Positions 1 to 8,790 of a stretch of 27,140 nucleotides of DNA are shown piece by piece (the stretch's first letter is position 1; each line of letters starts with the position of its first letter). The notes beneath the pieces are model-generated. The model searched no databases and was not told where the DNA came from. It worked only from the letters and a program-made list of their open reading frames with translations. Position numbers and translations under genes: made by a program. The DNA comes from JBIQJD01 sp044507695. Its GTDB lineage: Bacteria; Bacteroidota; Ignavibacteria; Ignavibacteriales; Ignavibacteriaceae. The stretch is from positions 1-27,140 of the forward strand of contig JBIQJD010000026.1 in assembly GCA_044507695.1 (NCBI GenBank). The letters are read 5' to 3'.

Positions 1-77
1 TTTTCATTTTATACCGCAATTTTATTGCCAATTTCTTGAGTTATGCAACAGACTCGGCAGGCAGGTCCGCTAATTCC

Positions 78-1363
78 TCACTTCATCAAAACAAGTTTCT
101 TTGTTGCAGAGTAATCATTAATTTTTATTGAATACAAGTAAACCCCGCTTGAAAGCGATGATGCATCATAATTAATATCATAGCTTCCGGTTTTTTTATA
201 TTCATTTACAAGTGTTGCAATTTCATTTCCCAATACATCGTAAATTTTTAATGTTACAAATCCATCCTGCGGTAGTTGATATGTAATTGTTGTAGTTGGG
301 TTAAACGGATTGGGATAGTTTTGGGCTAATGCATATTCAGTAATTACCGCTTTTCCGGTATATGATATTTCCTGCAAATTGGTTTTATTTAACAATTCAG
401 TTTCTATAATGATGTCAGCATATGTATTTATCCGAAGAGTTCTGATTCTGACCGCTTGAAGTTTTCTGTGCGTGATTATAATTTCCATTAGCCTGACCAT
501 AGCCAGTAACCTGGATTGTTTGAAAAGAATTATTCTGTTCAACATAAAAAAAACAATTTTGTCTTTCTTTTGCACCTAATCCATTATTAGTATTAGTATA
601 AAAAATAGCCCAATCATCTCCTTCACCATTAGTATGCTTATCAATTATATAACTTCTCTTAAAAGTATATTGATCGATTGCATCAGCATGTTTAATACTG
701 CCATCCGGACCTGAAGTTGGAACATTAAACTCAATGATAGATAATTCGCTTTCAGATATAGCAGGTTCTAATACATGACCGGCAGTTGCAATCCTGCCAT
801 TAAAGAGAATAAAACCAGTCCCATATGTACCGGATGGTTCTGTAATTATTCTTCCAACAGCTTTATCGTTGGATAATACTCTATCATCACTTCCGCAAAC
901 ATCCAAAATTCCATTAGGTGTGCTTGATCCTTTACTTAATGTCTGAGATACTGTTTTACCAATAAAAAGTTCATCAATTATGAAAAATGTATTTTGATCG
1001 CCAGGACCCGCAAACAATGAAATCATAAGTGAATCACCATTAAAATATGCACTGGTATAATTCCATTGTTCAATTTCGGAAGAATTTAATATCTGTTTAC
1101 TGCTATCCTCTACTGCTTCAATTACTATATAGCTGTTTTTACCAAGATTAACTGACCTAAATTTTATTCTTATCCAGCTCGCCTCAGGAAATGAAATGGT
1201 TTTCTTGAAAACTTCTGTTGGATTTTTTAAGCCTGAGCCATCATAACTTCCTGATGATAAATTATATTTCTTTAGGCTTCTTGATAATGTATTTTGTTGA
1301 GAAAAAATTAAATTCCAAGAAAAGATGAGCAACAATATAAAATAGTGAAGTTCTTAAATTCAT
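78..1363 (-). pseudogene. Decayed T9SS-secreted trypsin-like serine protease
   Basis: Read leftward, this is a secreted chymotrypsin-fold protease remnant. An ATG at 1363, preceded by AAAGG, gives MNLRTSLFY, but the hydrophobic remainder (LLLIFSWNLIFSQ) continues in another frame, so a one-base lesion breaks the signal peptide near 1336. The main frame (to about 415) carries a jelly-roll-like N-terminal part and then protease sequence: TAGH with the catalytic His, GDDWAIF with the likely catalytic Asp, and VTGYG. It stops soon after at QNSSDKYIC. The rest, ending in a type A sorting domain (ALAQNYPNPFNP, then KIYDVLGNE, ending KKLVLMK), is in a different frame. No GNSGSP-like catalytic serine block exists in either frame between the two parts, so an internal deletion plus frameshift is likely. 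Its C-terminal domain is about five-sixths identical to that of the metalloprotease at 21091. Family assignment is fairly sure; inactivity is inferred. Confidence 0.75.
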
Positions 1364-1466
1364 TTTTACACCTTTGTTTTATAATTGTTTAAATCAATAA
1401 ATCTCATTTATTAATTCTGTTGTTAGTGAAGTTATTTGGCAGCTCGCCTTCGATTATCAAAATCAC

Positions 1467-2820
1467 TCATCTTTTTCCCATCACAATAATCGCCTGATTA
1501 TCATTGCTTCCAACGGCACATAACAGGTTCCCTTTGAAATCTACCTTGCTGAAAGCGCCGTTTATATAAGTTATATTTTGAAAATTTATCCAGCTTTCCC
1601 CGTTATAATGAAGTAATAATCCGAATGCACCGGAAACTATAATATCATTAATATCATTTCCACGGATGCAGGTTTTATAATAAGCTGGTAAATCATTATT
1701 TCTTATCCAGTTTGTATGTAAGCTATAATTTGAGAACAAGCCGTCTCCACCAATATAATATTTTTTATCATGTATGAACCAAATTGTATTCAATGAATTT
1801 GATAACCCATCTTCATTCAATGATGTAACTTCTTTGTTCTGTATCCTGAAGATTCTTCTACCCTTATTAGTAAATTTATCAGAAGCTATACAAAGGATTT
1901 CATATTCTCCTGAATTATTCTTTTGTCCCCATATATCATTTATATCCAAATCAGTACCAGTGTTTATCCTTTGCCAGCTTGAACCATTATAAAATGCTAA
2001 AGCGCCTTTATCCCTGCAAACAAATAGATTTTTAGATGAATCACCCCAAATTCTTTTAGGTATCTCTCCATTGTTAAAAATCCCTCCGTTATAACCAGAG
2101 TAGTTTAATAACCAATATGTATTCTTTATAGAATCGCCATTGAATAAGAAAACTCCACCTCTCACCAGCCATATGTTTAGTTGATCAATTGCAACTATTC
2201 CAGTGGGTATGATGTATGAATTTCCTCCTGATGGATTTTTTGCAATAATTTTTTTGACTTTCCATTCATGTCCGTTCCAATTTATTAAACCATAAGGATG
2301 CGGATCGGGATTTCCCAAAGAATCCTTCATGTAAATCTCTCCCACTGCCCAAATATTATTTTCATCAATAATAGCAACATCATACAAAGCGCTGCTTCCG
2401 GCATCTCCGCCAAATGTAAACGTCTGCCAGGTAAAGTTGTGGCTGGTTGTATCCAGTGTTGTTGCAGTTGCTTTATTACTGGCTATTAATCCGGATGATT
2501 GCAGGCTTGCCTGAAAGGAGTATGTTTTATTCGGCAGTAGTGAATCAATGTAGAGTAGGGAGTCTTGAGTATTGAGATTTTCGATACTGAATCTCCATCC
2601 GGATCAGTTCTAATAAGATTTATTTCTGCGGGCAATTGTAAATTTTGGGTTGTTAATTTTATCCACACTTCGGTGCAGGAGACGTCTTCAAGAGTTAATG
2701 TTATATTACTATTGTCAGCAGGCCCGGTAGGGCTGCAGCTATTGGCAGGTAGTATGCAAATCAATAACAATAATAATTTTCCTTTGAGAATTCAGGACTG
2801 CTCTCATAGTTTTTCACCAT
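1467..2820 (-). pseudogene. Frameshifted FN3/beta-propeller lipoprotein, paralogue of 25728-27062
   Basis: Two frames together encode a protein closely matching the intact lipoprotein at 25728-27062. The upstream frame contains a lipobox (LPANSC) and an FN3-like segment (LTLEDVSCTEVW...PAEINLIRTDPDGDSV). The downstream frame, open from about 2575 to 1467, contains YIDSLLPNKTYSF, DTTSHNFT, then propeller repeats (IIDENNIWAVGEIY; RGNDINDIIVSGAFG; LHYNGESW). The switch falls at 2565-2577, where the intact paralogue has two copies of the 7-mer TTGAGTA (plus strand) and this copy has one. The N-terminus is also doubtful: the lipobox frame has a stop at 2792-2794 and no ATG, while the only nearby ATG (2820) is out of frame by two. 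No function is known for this family; a surface-anchored lipoprotein partner of the adjacent secreted protease is an inference from context. Confidence 0.75.
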
Positions 2821-3158
2821 TTCTAATTCATTAACAATATAATATTTTAAGAATAAATTGCGGAGCTTTTATCAGATTTGCTGTTTCTCCCCGGAAATAC
2901 TCTTTAAGAAATAAGAGCAAATAATATACCTTAAACAGAAATCAGGAATTCACAACTGATTTTTATCAATAGACTTTCCTGCGGGTAATATTTACAGGAT
3001 AATTTTATGTAAATGTTACTTCTGTAAAATTTATTTACAAAGGTTAAGATAAGTAATTATCAAAATAATAGTTTAAAACCTCAACCTCTTAAACCTCCGA
3101 GGTTTGCCCAGTGTGCATTGCGATGCAAACCTCGGAGGTAGTTTCAAATTGCAAATTC
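2821..3158. other. Intergenic stretch, 338 bases
   Basis: AT-rich DNA between the start of the decayed lipoprotein and the stop of the FG-GAP gene. I see no coding frame or tRNA. The last 70 bases hold the palindromic hairpin listed separately (3093-3139) and two more GAGGTT-type half sites (about 3077-3089). Nothing convincing is visible in 2821-3060. Confidence 0.6.
3093..3139 (-). terminator. 14-bp hairpin, ACCTCCGAGGT palindromic element, 3' of the FG-GAP gene
   Basis: ACCTCCGAGGTTTG (3093-3106) is perfectly complementary to CAAACCTCGGAGGT (3126-3139), with a 19-base loop that contains a further 5-bp stem. Each outer arm also carries an almost complete small palindrome, ACCTC-C-GAGGT. 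It lies 20 bases past the stop of the FG-GAP gene, consistent with transcription termination or 3' end protection, but there is no clean U-tract. A related element follows the metalloprotease gene (21027-21073), which suggests a dispersed repeat. Confidence 0.55.
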
Positions 3159-5423
3159 CTACTTCAAAAGTATCATCTTCTTTGTTTCTTTAAATGAAGA
3201 TGATTCCAGTTTGTAGTAATAAATACCGCTGGGAAGGTTAAATTCATTTGAATTGAAATCTACATTATGAATGCCAGCCTGCATTACTTTATTTATCAGC
3301 ACTGCAACTTCATTGCCAAGTACATCATAAATCTTTAATGAAACATTTCCTTCTTCCTTAATGCCGAAAGAAATTTTTGTTGAAGGATTAAACGGGTTAG
3401 GATAATTCTGCTCGAGTGAATATTTACCCGGGCTAACATTATTCACTTCAATTTCTTGTGAATAGCTGAATGAGCCGTCAAAATCAATCTGCTTTAATCT
3501 GTATGATGCAGCACCATCAGCTTTAAATGAATATGAATAATCTCTTGATTCTGTAGTAGTTCCGCTGCCTTCAACAAAAGCAAAAACAATCCAGTCATTT
3601 CCAGCTTTTCTTTGAATCTCAAATCCAAGATTATTTTTTTCTGTTGCAGTATTCCATTTTAAAGTAACAGTATTTCCATTCACTTCAGCATAGAATGATG
3701 TAAGTTCAACAGGAACAACATGCATTAAGTTTTTATAGAAGGATAAATTTCCGTTCTGTTCACCCACAATCATATCAATCATATTATCATTATCAAGATC
3801 AGCAAAACCAACTGTTGCTCTTGCTCTTACTTTTACACCTGAAGTTATTGCATCATTTCTTTGCCACTGCGGCTGAGTTGGTGTACCAACATTTTCATAA
3901 CAAAAAATCAAACCATTCCAGTTACCAAGAAACAAATCATAATCGCCGTCATTATCTACATCAGCAAATGCGGGTTTATTATCTCTTGCAAAAGTTACCC
4001 CGCTAATGAAGGAATTATCTTGAGTAAAATTATTATTACCGTCATTCACATAGAACTTAAAATTCTCAGGTAATTCTTCCGCAAGCAGAAAATCAATATC
4101 ACCATCAGCATCAATATCAACAAATGCAGGAGCAGAAAACCAGCCTGCATCAATGCCGCCAAAGACACTGCTGTTGTATGTAAAATTTGTGCCATTATTC
4201 ATATAGAGATACAACAAGCCATTAATCGCGCCTGAAACAAGATCAGGATCATTATCTTTATCAATATCAACAAAAACAGGATGCGAATATGAGCCGGGAT
4301 TTATTGCCTGAAAAACAGAAGATGGTTGAAAATAAGGAACGGAAACTGAACCATCATTTCTGAAGTAAGCCAGGGTACCAAGTGATGATCCACTGATAAG
4401 ATCCAAATCTCCATCACCATCAACATCACCCAATGATGCAGTTGAATAGCCTTCGGATTTTATTACTCTGAAGTATTCCGGTCTGTACTGAAATTGTGGT
4501 GTAACCGCATTACCTGTATTTTCATAATAATATAGTGTTCCGCCGGCAGTTCCATAAACAAGATCAAGATCGTTGTCATTATCCAGATCAATAAACACTG
4601 GCTGCTTCCAGTAGTTTGTAGTTTCAATTGAAATGAAGGTTTGATTATCTCTCGTCCAAACCGGAGCCTGAGCAGTTCCGGTATTTTTGAAGTAATATAA
4701 ACCTGCAGCATCACGTCCCATCAGCATATCGTAATCGCCGTCATTATCAAGATCAGCAAAGGTAGGATATGCGTTAAGACCAACATCTCCAATGCCGAGC
4801 ACAAATGAATTTTCTTTTTGGAATACAGGATTTGATGCATCACCTGTGTTTCTGTAACCAAGAACTATTCCCGCGGTTGGACCGCCGCCCAAGAGTGATT
4901 CTCCTATCCCGATCATTAAATCAAGATCACCATCAGCATCAAGATCTACGAAAGCAGGTTTTGCATCAGCACCAATTTCAGAATTTATTTGTGTAAATAA
5001 CGTATTATCTTTTTCCCATACCGGATTTTCAGCGTTTCCAGTATTTCGATAAAAAAGTATTCCGTTATATCCGCTTATGAATAAATCAAGATCGCCGTCA
5101 TTATCTATATCATGAAGTGAAATATAATCTGCGTTGGTGAACTGCAATCCGTTTGCATAAATAGAAGAAAGCATGGATGTATCGGGCATATATTTTGGCG
5201 GAACGGAGTTTGAAATATTTTCAAAATATTCTGCTTTATCATCAAGCGTTCCTAAGAAAAGATCTTTATCTCCATCATTATCTATATCAGCAAAGAATGG
5301 ACATGTAAAACTTTGAACTGATACACCGTATGGTGCAAAAACAGAGTCAATCTTTTTCCAGTTCTGTGAAAAGGAAAAATCTGAAAAGAGAATAAGCATG
5401 GAAAAGAGTGACATTTTTTTCAT
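3159..5423 (-). CDS. Secreted FG-GAP/VCBS-repeat protein with T9SS type A sorting domain
   Basis: A 754-residue secreted or cell-surface protein. The ATG at 5423 follows GGGAAG and gives a good signal peptide (MKKMSLFSMLILFSDFSFSQ); an in-frame ATG at 5435 adds only MGST. Residues about 40-560 form ten FG-GAP/VCBS repeats, each with an aspartate-rich loop (DIDNDGDKD, DLDADGDLD, DVDGDGDLD and variants) of the kind that binds calcium in integrin-like propellers; the tenth (DLDNDNMID) is degenerate. An FN3-like linker (VELTSFYAEVNG...LKWNTATEKN) follows, then the sorting domain (SLEQNYPNPFNP; KIYDVLGNE; ending KKMILLK) that is cleaved during T9SS export in this protein class. The gene begins 54 bases after the cytochrome stop and may share its transcript. 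Ligand or substrate is unknown. Confidence 0.85.
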   Translation of the reverse strand: MKKMSLFSMLILFSDFSFSQNWKKIDSVFAPYGVSVQSFTCPFFADIDNDGDKDLFLGTLDDKAEYFENISNSVPPKYMPDTSMLSSIYANGLQFTNADYISLHDIDNDGDLDLFISGYNGILFYRNTGNAENPVWEKDNTLFTQINSEIGADAKPAFVDLDADGDLDLMIGIGESLLGGGPTAGIVLGYRNTGDASNPVFQKENSFVLGIGDVGLNAYPTFADLDNDGDYDMLMGRDAAGLYYFKNTGTAQAPVWTRDNQTFISIETTNYWKQPVFIDLDNDNDLDLVYGTAGGTLYYYENTGNAVTPQFQYRPEYFRVIKSEGYSTASLGDVDGDGDLDLISGSSLGTLAYFRNDGSVSVPYFQPSSVFQAINPGSYSHPVFVDIDKDNDPDLVSGAINGLLYLYMNNGTNFTYNSSVFGGIDAGWFSAPAFVDIDADGDIDFLLAEELPENFKFYVNDGNNNFTQDNSFISGVTFARDNKPAFADVDNDGDYDLFLGNWNGLIFCYENVGTPTQPQWQRNDAITSGVKVRARATVGFADLDNDNMIDMIVGEQNGNLSFYKNLMHVVPVELTSFYAEVNGNTVTLKWNTATEKNNLGFEIQRKAGNDWIVFAFVEGSGTTTESRDYSYSFKADGAASYRLKQIDFDGSFSYSQEIEVNNVSPGKYSLEQNYPNPFNPSTKISFGIKEEGNVSLKIYDVLGNEVAVLINKVMQAGIHNVDFNSNEFNLPSGIYYYKLESSSFKETKKMILLK

Positions 5424-5477
5424 CGTACTTCCCATAATAGTGAGTAATATTTATATCCGTTGAATTAACCATTTCAT

Positions 5478-7505
5478 TCATTTATCTGAATTAATGCTGC
5501 CGAGCAGTTTATCTGCTTCTTTATTTCTGCCGAGAGATTTATAAAGCCTTGCAAGATTTATCTTTGCATTTACTGAATTAGGATTTGAGTATAATTCTTT
5601 TTTGTATGCAAGTTCGGCAGATTCAAAATCTCCTGTAAGAGTATAAGCGTTGCCCAAATTTAAGAAAACATTTTCAAGATCGGGATCAATTACAGAAGCT
5701 TGTTTAAAATATTTTATTGAATTTTCAGGCTGATTAAAATAAACAGCATAAATTGTTCCCAGCGTAAACAAACTGTAAGCATTCTGCCCATCAATCTTTA
5801 ATGCCTTTTCAAATAATTCCACTGCTTTTGTGTAATCACCAAGGTTCGTGTATACATATGCAATTCCTTCAATATATGAAGGCTCCTGAGGTTTTAATGC
5901 AAGAGCTTTGTTGTAATAATCTATTGCGGTGGAATTTTCATTCTTCATCCTATATATCTCTGCAATTTTATAAAAAGCCTGATAATAATTTTTATTCAGT
6001 TCAGCCGCGTGTTTATAGGCTGAAAGAGCTTCTTCAATTTTATTCTTAAGAAGAAAAACTTCTGCTGTATAAAAATAAGTTTGTGCATCTTTTTCTTTTT
6101 TGCTGTTCAGATAAAACAACGCTGAATCAAGGTAAACAGGTTTATTATCATACTCGTTATAAAATTCAATGTAAGCAATACCTTTGCGGATATCTTTTTT
6201 ATCATCATCGGCATCAACATCCGCAATTAACTGAACAGCCGGCAATGTCTGCGGATCAGCAAGAAGAGAACTCCAATCTATTTCATCCTTATATGCATCT
6301 TTTCTTATCCAGTGATCTGTAAGCGGAACTCCGTGAAGTGTATTTTCAGTTCCGGTTTTATTCATGTGGCATGAAATGCAATTATCAACTGCAAAATGCT
6401 TTTCACCATTTTCTTTTAAAGGAAGATTTTCTGCTTTATGGCAATTCAAACATTTTTCATTATAATAATGAGAAACAGAAAATGTTTTTATTGAGCGGTG
6501 CGGGTTGTGGCATGTAATGCATGTTAGTTCTCCGCCGCTTTCTGTAAAGCATCTGCTGAGTTTTAATCTGTAAGGACTTTCACCAACTTCAATTGCATTT
6601 TTGTTTGTTCTTTCAGGATAATAAATTGATCTGTTTGATGAAAGGAGTCTTGCCGGTTTAAAATCAAACCAGCCTTCTTCATCCTGCATTGCCCATGCTT
6701 TGCCCTGCGCATGGCATTGCATACAAATTGAAAGCTGCCGCTCAGTTGAAAGCTTTGCGGGATTTACAATTGTCCTTTGATTTGCAGCCGGTTTAAACTC
6801 ATCATTCATTTCTTTTATATGAAGTTCTCCCGGACCATGACATCTTTCACAATCAACGCCAAATCTGTATGGTTTCGCGTACCTATCAACCGCTGATTTA
6901 AGTTCTGTTAAATACGCGTTATGGCAGGTAATACATTTTCTTGTAGCAAATCTTGAGAAACGTAGATTTTTATGATTTCTGTATCCCGGTGAAAGATCCC
7001 ATTTCTTTTTATTTGTGTACCATGTTAAAGGAAGCTGATAAAACATTCCTTCCTCATCATGAAAGTACATGCGCAGATTGCTTCCCGACCCAATCGTAAA
7101 ATCAGCTTTCATTTTTCTTTCATGATATACTTTTCCCTGCGGATTAAGCCTGAACTCACGCTGATAAAATCCGCTGTCTGTTTTTAACATTTCATAATAA
7201 AAATTTAACTCAGAATCATAAACAGCTGTTAAGCCGGAATAATCTTCAATAATATTTTCTTCTGTTAGCAGCTCCATTGATCTGCCCATCTCCGAATGTG
7301 AAAAAGTGTTGTGGGTACTTTTATGACACGGAAGACAGTTATCAGAACCAACATATTTAATTCCATCTGCGGAATTTAAATATGTAATACCGTTATCAAC
7401 CGCGGCTGATGATGCCGGAGAAATTTCTTTCTTTTTTTTATCTGTAAGGAAGAAAAAAACGGCAAGCAAAAGAACCGGAATTAATAACAGTAATAACTTT
7501 TTCAT
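5478..7505 (-). CDS. Seven-haem c-type cytochrome fused to TPR repeats
   Basis: A 675-residue protein beginning with an uncleaved-anchor or signal segment (MKKLLLLLIPVLLLAVFFFL). It contains seven CxxCH haem c attachment motifs: CLPCH (57-61), CITCH, CERCH, CMQCH, CITCH, CLNCH and CISCH, all in the first 400 or so residues. The C-terminal third consists of about six TPR units (for example AIDYYNKALALKP, AVELFEKALKIDG, SIKYFKQASVIDP). The expected location is the periplasm or outer face of the inner membrane, with the haem domain moving electrons and the TPRs binding a partner; both roles are inferred. The start is the ATG at 7505, which shares its A with the TGA stop of the upstream hydrolase (TGATG), so translation is probably coupled. 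Similar cytochrome-TPR fusions are known in several environmental phyla, but the redox partner cannot be named. Confidence 0.88.
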   Translation of the reverse strand: MKKLLLLLIPVLLLAVFFFLTDKKKKEISPASSAAVDNGITYLNSADGIKYVGSDNCLPCHKSTHNTFSHSEMGRSMELLTEENIIEDYSGLTAVYDSELNFYYEMLKTDSGFYQREFRLNPQGKVYHERKMKADFTIGSGSNLRMYFHDEEGMFYQLPLTWYTNKKKWDLSPGYRNHKNLRFSRFATRKCITCHNAYLTELKSAVDRYAKPYRFGVDCERCHGPGELHIKEMNDEFKPAANQRTIVNPAKLSTERQLSICMQCHAQGKAWAMQDEEGWFDFKPARLLSSNRSIYYPERTNKNAIEVGESPYRLKLSRCFTESGGELTCITCHNPHRSIKTFSVSHYYNEKCLNCHKAENLPLKENGEKHFAVDNCISCHMNKTGTENTLHGVPLTDHWIRKDAYKDEIDWSSLLADPQTLPAVQLIADVDADDDKKDIRKGIAYIEFYNEYDNKPVYLDSALFYLNSKKEKDAQTYFYTAEVFLLKNKIEEALSAYKHAAELNKNYYQAFYKIAEIYRMKNENSTAIDYYNKALALKPQEPSYIEGIAYVYTNLGDYTKAVELFEKALKIDGQNAYSLFTLGTIYAVYFNQPENSIKYFKQASVIDPDLENVFLNLGNAYTLTGDFESAELAYKKELYSNPNSVNAKINLARLYKSLGRNKEADKLLGSINSDK

Positions 7506-8614
7506 CAATCATTCAAAAACATTTTAAAAATATCCAAAGCGTTATCAAGCGGTTTACCTGAATTTGAAAGACAGATTAATGTAAGTGATTCTTCGGGATA
7601 GCGGATTATTATATTTCTGTATCCTTTTAATGATCCTGTATGAAGATAATATATCTTGCCTTTGTTCTTTCCTTCTTCAAATTTTTTAACCATCCAGCCA
7701 AAACCGTAATTCGCAGATTCACCATTGTTCAGGATAAACGGCGTGAGAATTTTTTCCATTGTTGATTTTTTAACAAGCTTTTCGGTGTACAAAGCCTCAT
7801 CCCATTTTAAAAGATCATTCAACGTAGAAAAAATTCCGCCTGCACCAGTTGTAGATAAATTATAATCATTCAATACAAAACTGCCTGAAGAGTTACGGGA
7901 ATAACCAACTGCCTTGTTTTTTATTTCCGGTTTTGATTCATCATGTACCAATGTGTTTTCCATTCCAAGCGGAGTAAAAATATTTTCCTTCATAAAATTT
8001 GCAAACTTTTCACCGGTTATTTTTTCAAGCAGAATGGAAAGCAATACATATCCCGAGTTGCTGTAAGAATATTTTTCTCCCGGAGTGAAAAGGAGTGAAT
8101 CACGTTCAACAAGAATATTCCACACATCTTTATTTGAAAACTCAGTAATGTCTTCACCAATGAAGGCGTAATAATCCGGCAATCCTGATGTATGAGTAAG
8201 AAGATGTTTGATTTTTATTTCTTTTCCGTAAGATGGAAATCCAGGAAGATAATCGGCAGCATAATCATCAAAATCAATTAATCCTTTTTCATAAAGAATT
8301 CCGTATGCCATTCCTGTAAATTGTTTTGAAAGAGACGCAAGATAAAACGAAGAGTTTGGATTGATTTTCTCCTGCTTCTCAATATTGCTTAATCCATATC
8401 CTTTGCTGAGCAGAACCACGTTGTTTTTTATAATCATCAACGCATAACCTGGTGAATTTTTATCAACAATGGAATTAAGAATTGAATCAGCTTTAAATAT
8501 TTCTTCTGAGAAGTTTTTCTGCTGGCAGTAATTTTCTTTTATAAATAAGAATAAAAAAAGAGCAGAAAAAACTGCGGCTGTTTTAGAAAAACGGGAGATG
8601 GTATTTTTAATCAT
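7505..8614 (-). CDS. Exported serine beta-lactamase-like hydrolase (class C/esterase fold)
   Basis: A 369-residue member of the serine beta-lactamase/DD-peptidase superfamily. It has a signal peptide (about residues 1-31) followed by the three family motifs: SxxK at S94-LS-K97, YxN at Y184-S-N186, and HTG at 325-327. Ser94 is the expected nucleophile. The family covers class C beta-lactamases, EstB-like esterases and D-aminopeptidases, and sequence alone does not distinguish them; antibiotic hydrolysis should not be assumed. Its stop overlaps the cytochrome start, so the two genes are co-transcribed and probably translationally coupled. No strong Shine-Dalgarno site is seen before the ATG. 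Confidence 0.88.
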   Translation of the reverse strand: MIKNTISRFSKTAAVFSALFLFLFIKENYCQQKNFSEEIFKADSILNSIVDKNSPGYALMIIKNNVVLLSKGYGLSNIEKQEKINPNSSFYLASLSKQFTGMAYGILYEKGLIDFDDYAADYLPGFPSYGKEIKIKHLLTHTSGLPDYYAFIGEDITEFSNKDVWNILVERDSLLFTPGEKYSYSNSGYVLLSILLEKITGEKFANFMKENIFTPLGMENTLVHDESKPEIKNKAVGYSRNSSGSFVLNDYNLSTTGAGGIFSTLNDLLKWDEALYTEKLVKKSTMEKILTPFILNNGESANYGFGWMVKKFEEGKNKGKIYYLHTGSLKGYRNIIIRYPEESLTLICLSNSGKPLDNALDIFKMFLND

Positions 8615-8690
8615 AATTATTTAGGTAATGAAAATTTAAATTAAAATGGCAGAAGTAAATCAAAGTAAAATGATTACGCTGTGATTTTTA

Positions 8691-8698
8691 TATATTTG
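8691..8698 (+). promoter_or_regulatory. Candidate -7 element TATATTTG upstream of the helicase
   Basis: TATATTTG matches the Bacteroidota -7 consensus TAnnTTTG and lies 92 bases before the helicase start, in the divergent spacer between the hydrolase and helicase genes. No TTTG is found at the expected -33 spacing, so support is partial. Confidence 0.35.
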
Positions 8699-8790
8699 GA
8701 ACCTGAATTTAATACATCTGAAGAAGATATAACATATTGAAAATAATTCATCAACTTTTAATTAACTAAGAAAAGGAATTTTAAAAATAA

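Noticed and set aside
78..575. A free-standing 165-residue sorting-domain protein
   Set aside because: Its first 55 or so residues are a wrong-frame reading of the protease and it has no signal peptide; it is the 3' part of the broken protease gene.
2821..3060. tRNA or small RNA in the gap after the decayed lipoprotein
   Set aside because: No cloverleaf, TPsiC-like motif or stable stem was recognised by eye.
3093..3139. CRISPR repeat
   Set aside because: The palindromic arms occur once at this site with no regular spacer series and no cas genes in the window.
3815..4073. Plus-strand open frames opposite the FG-GAP gene
   Set aside because: They lie wholly antisense to the aspartate-rich repeats, have low-complexity composition and no family signature; they are shadows of the repeated codons.
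7505..8614. Antibiotic-resistance beta-lactamase
   Set aside because: SxxK, YxN and HTG are shared by esterases and peptidases of the same fold; the context with a cytochrome gives no support for a resistance role.
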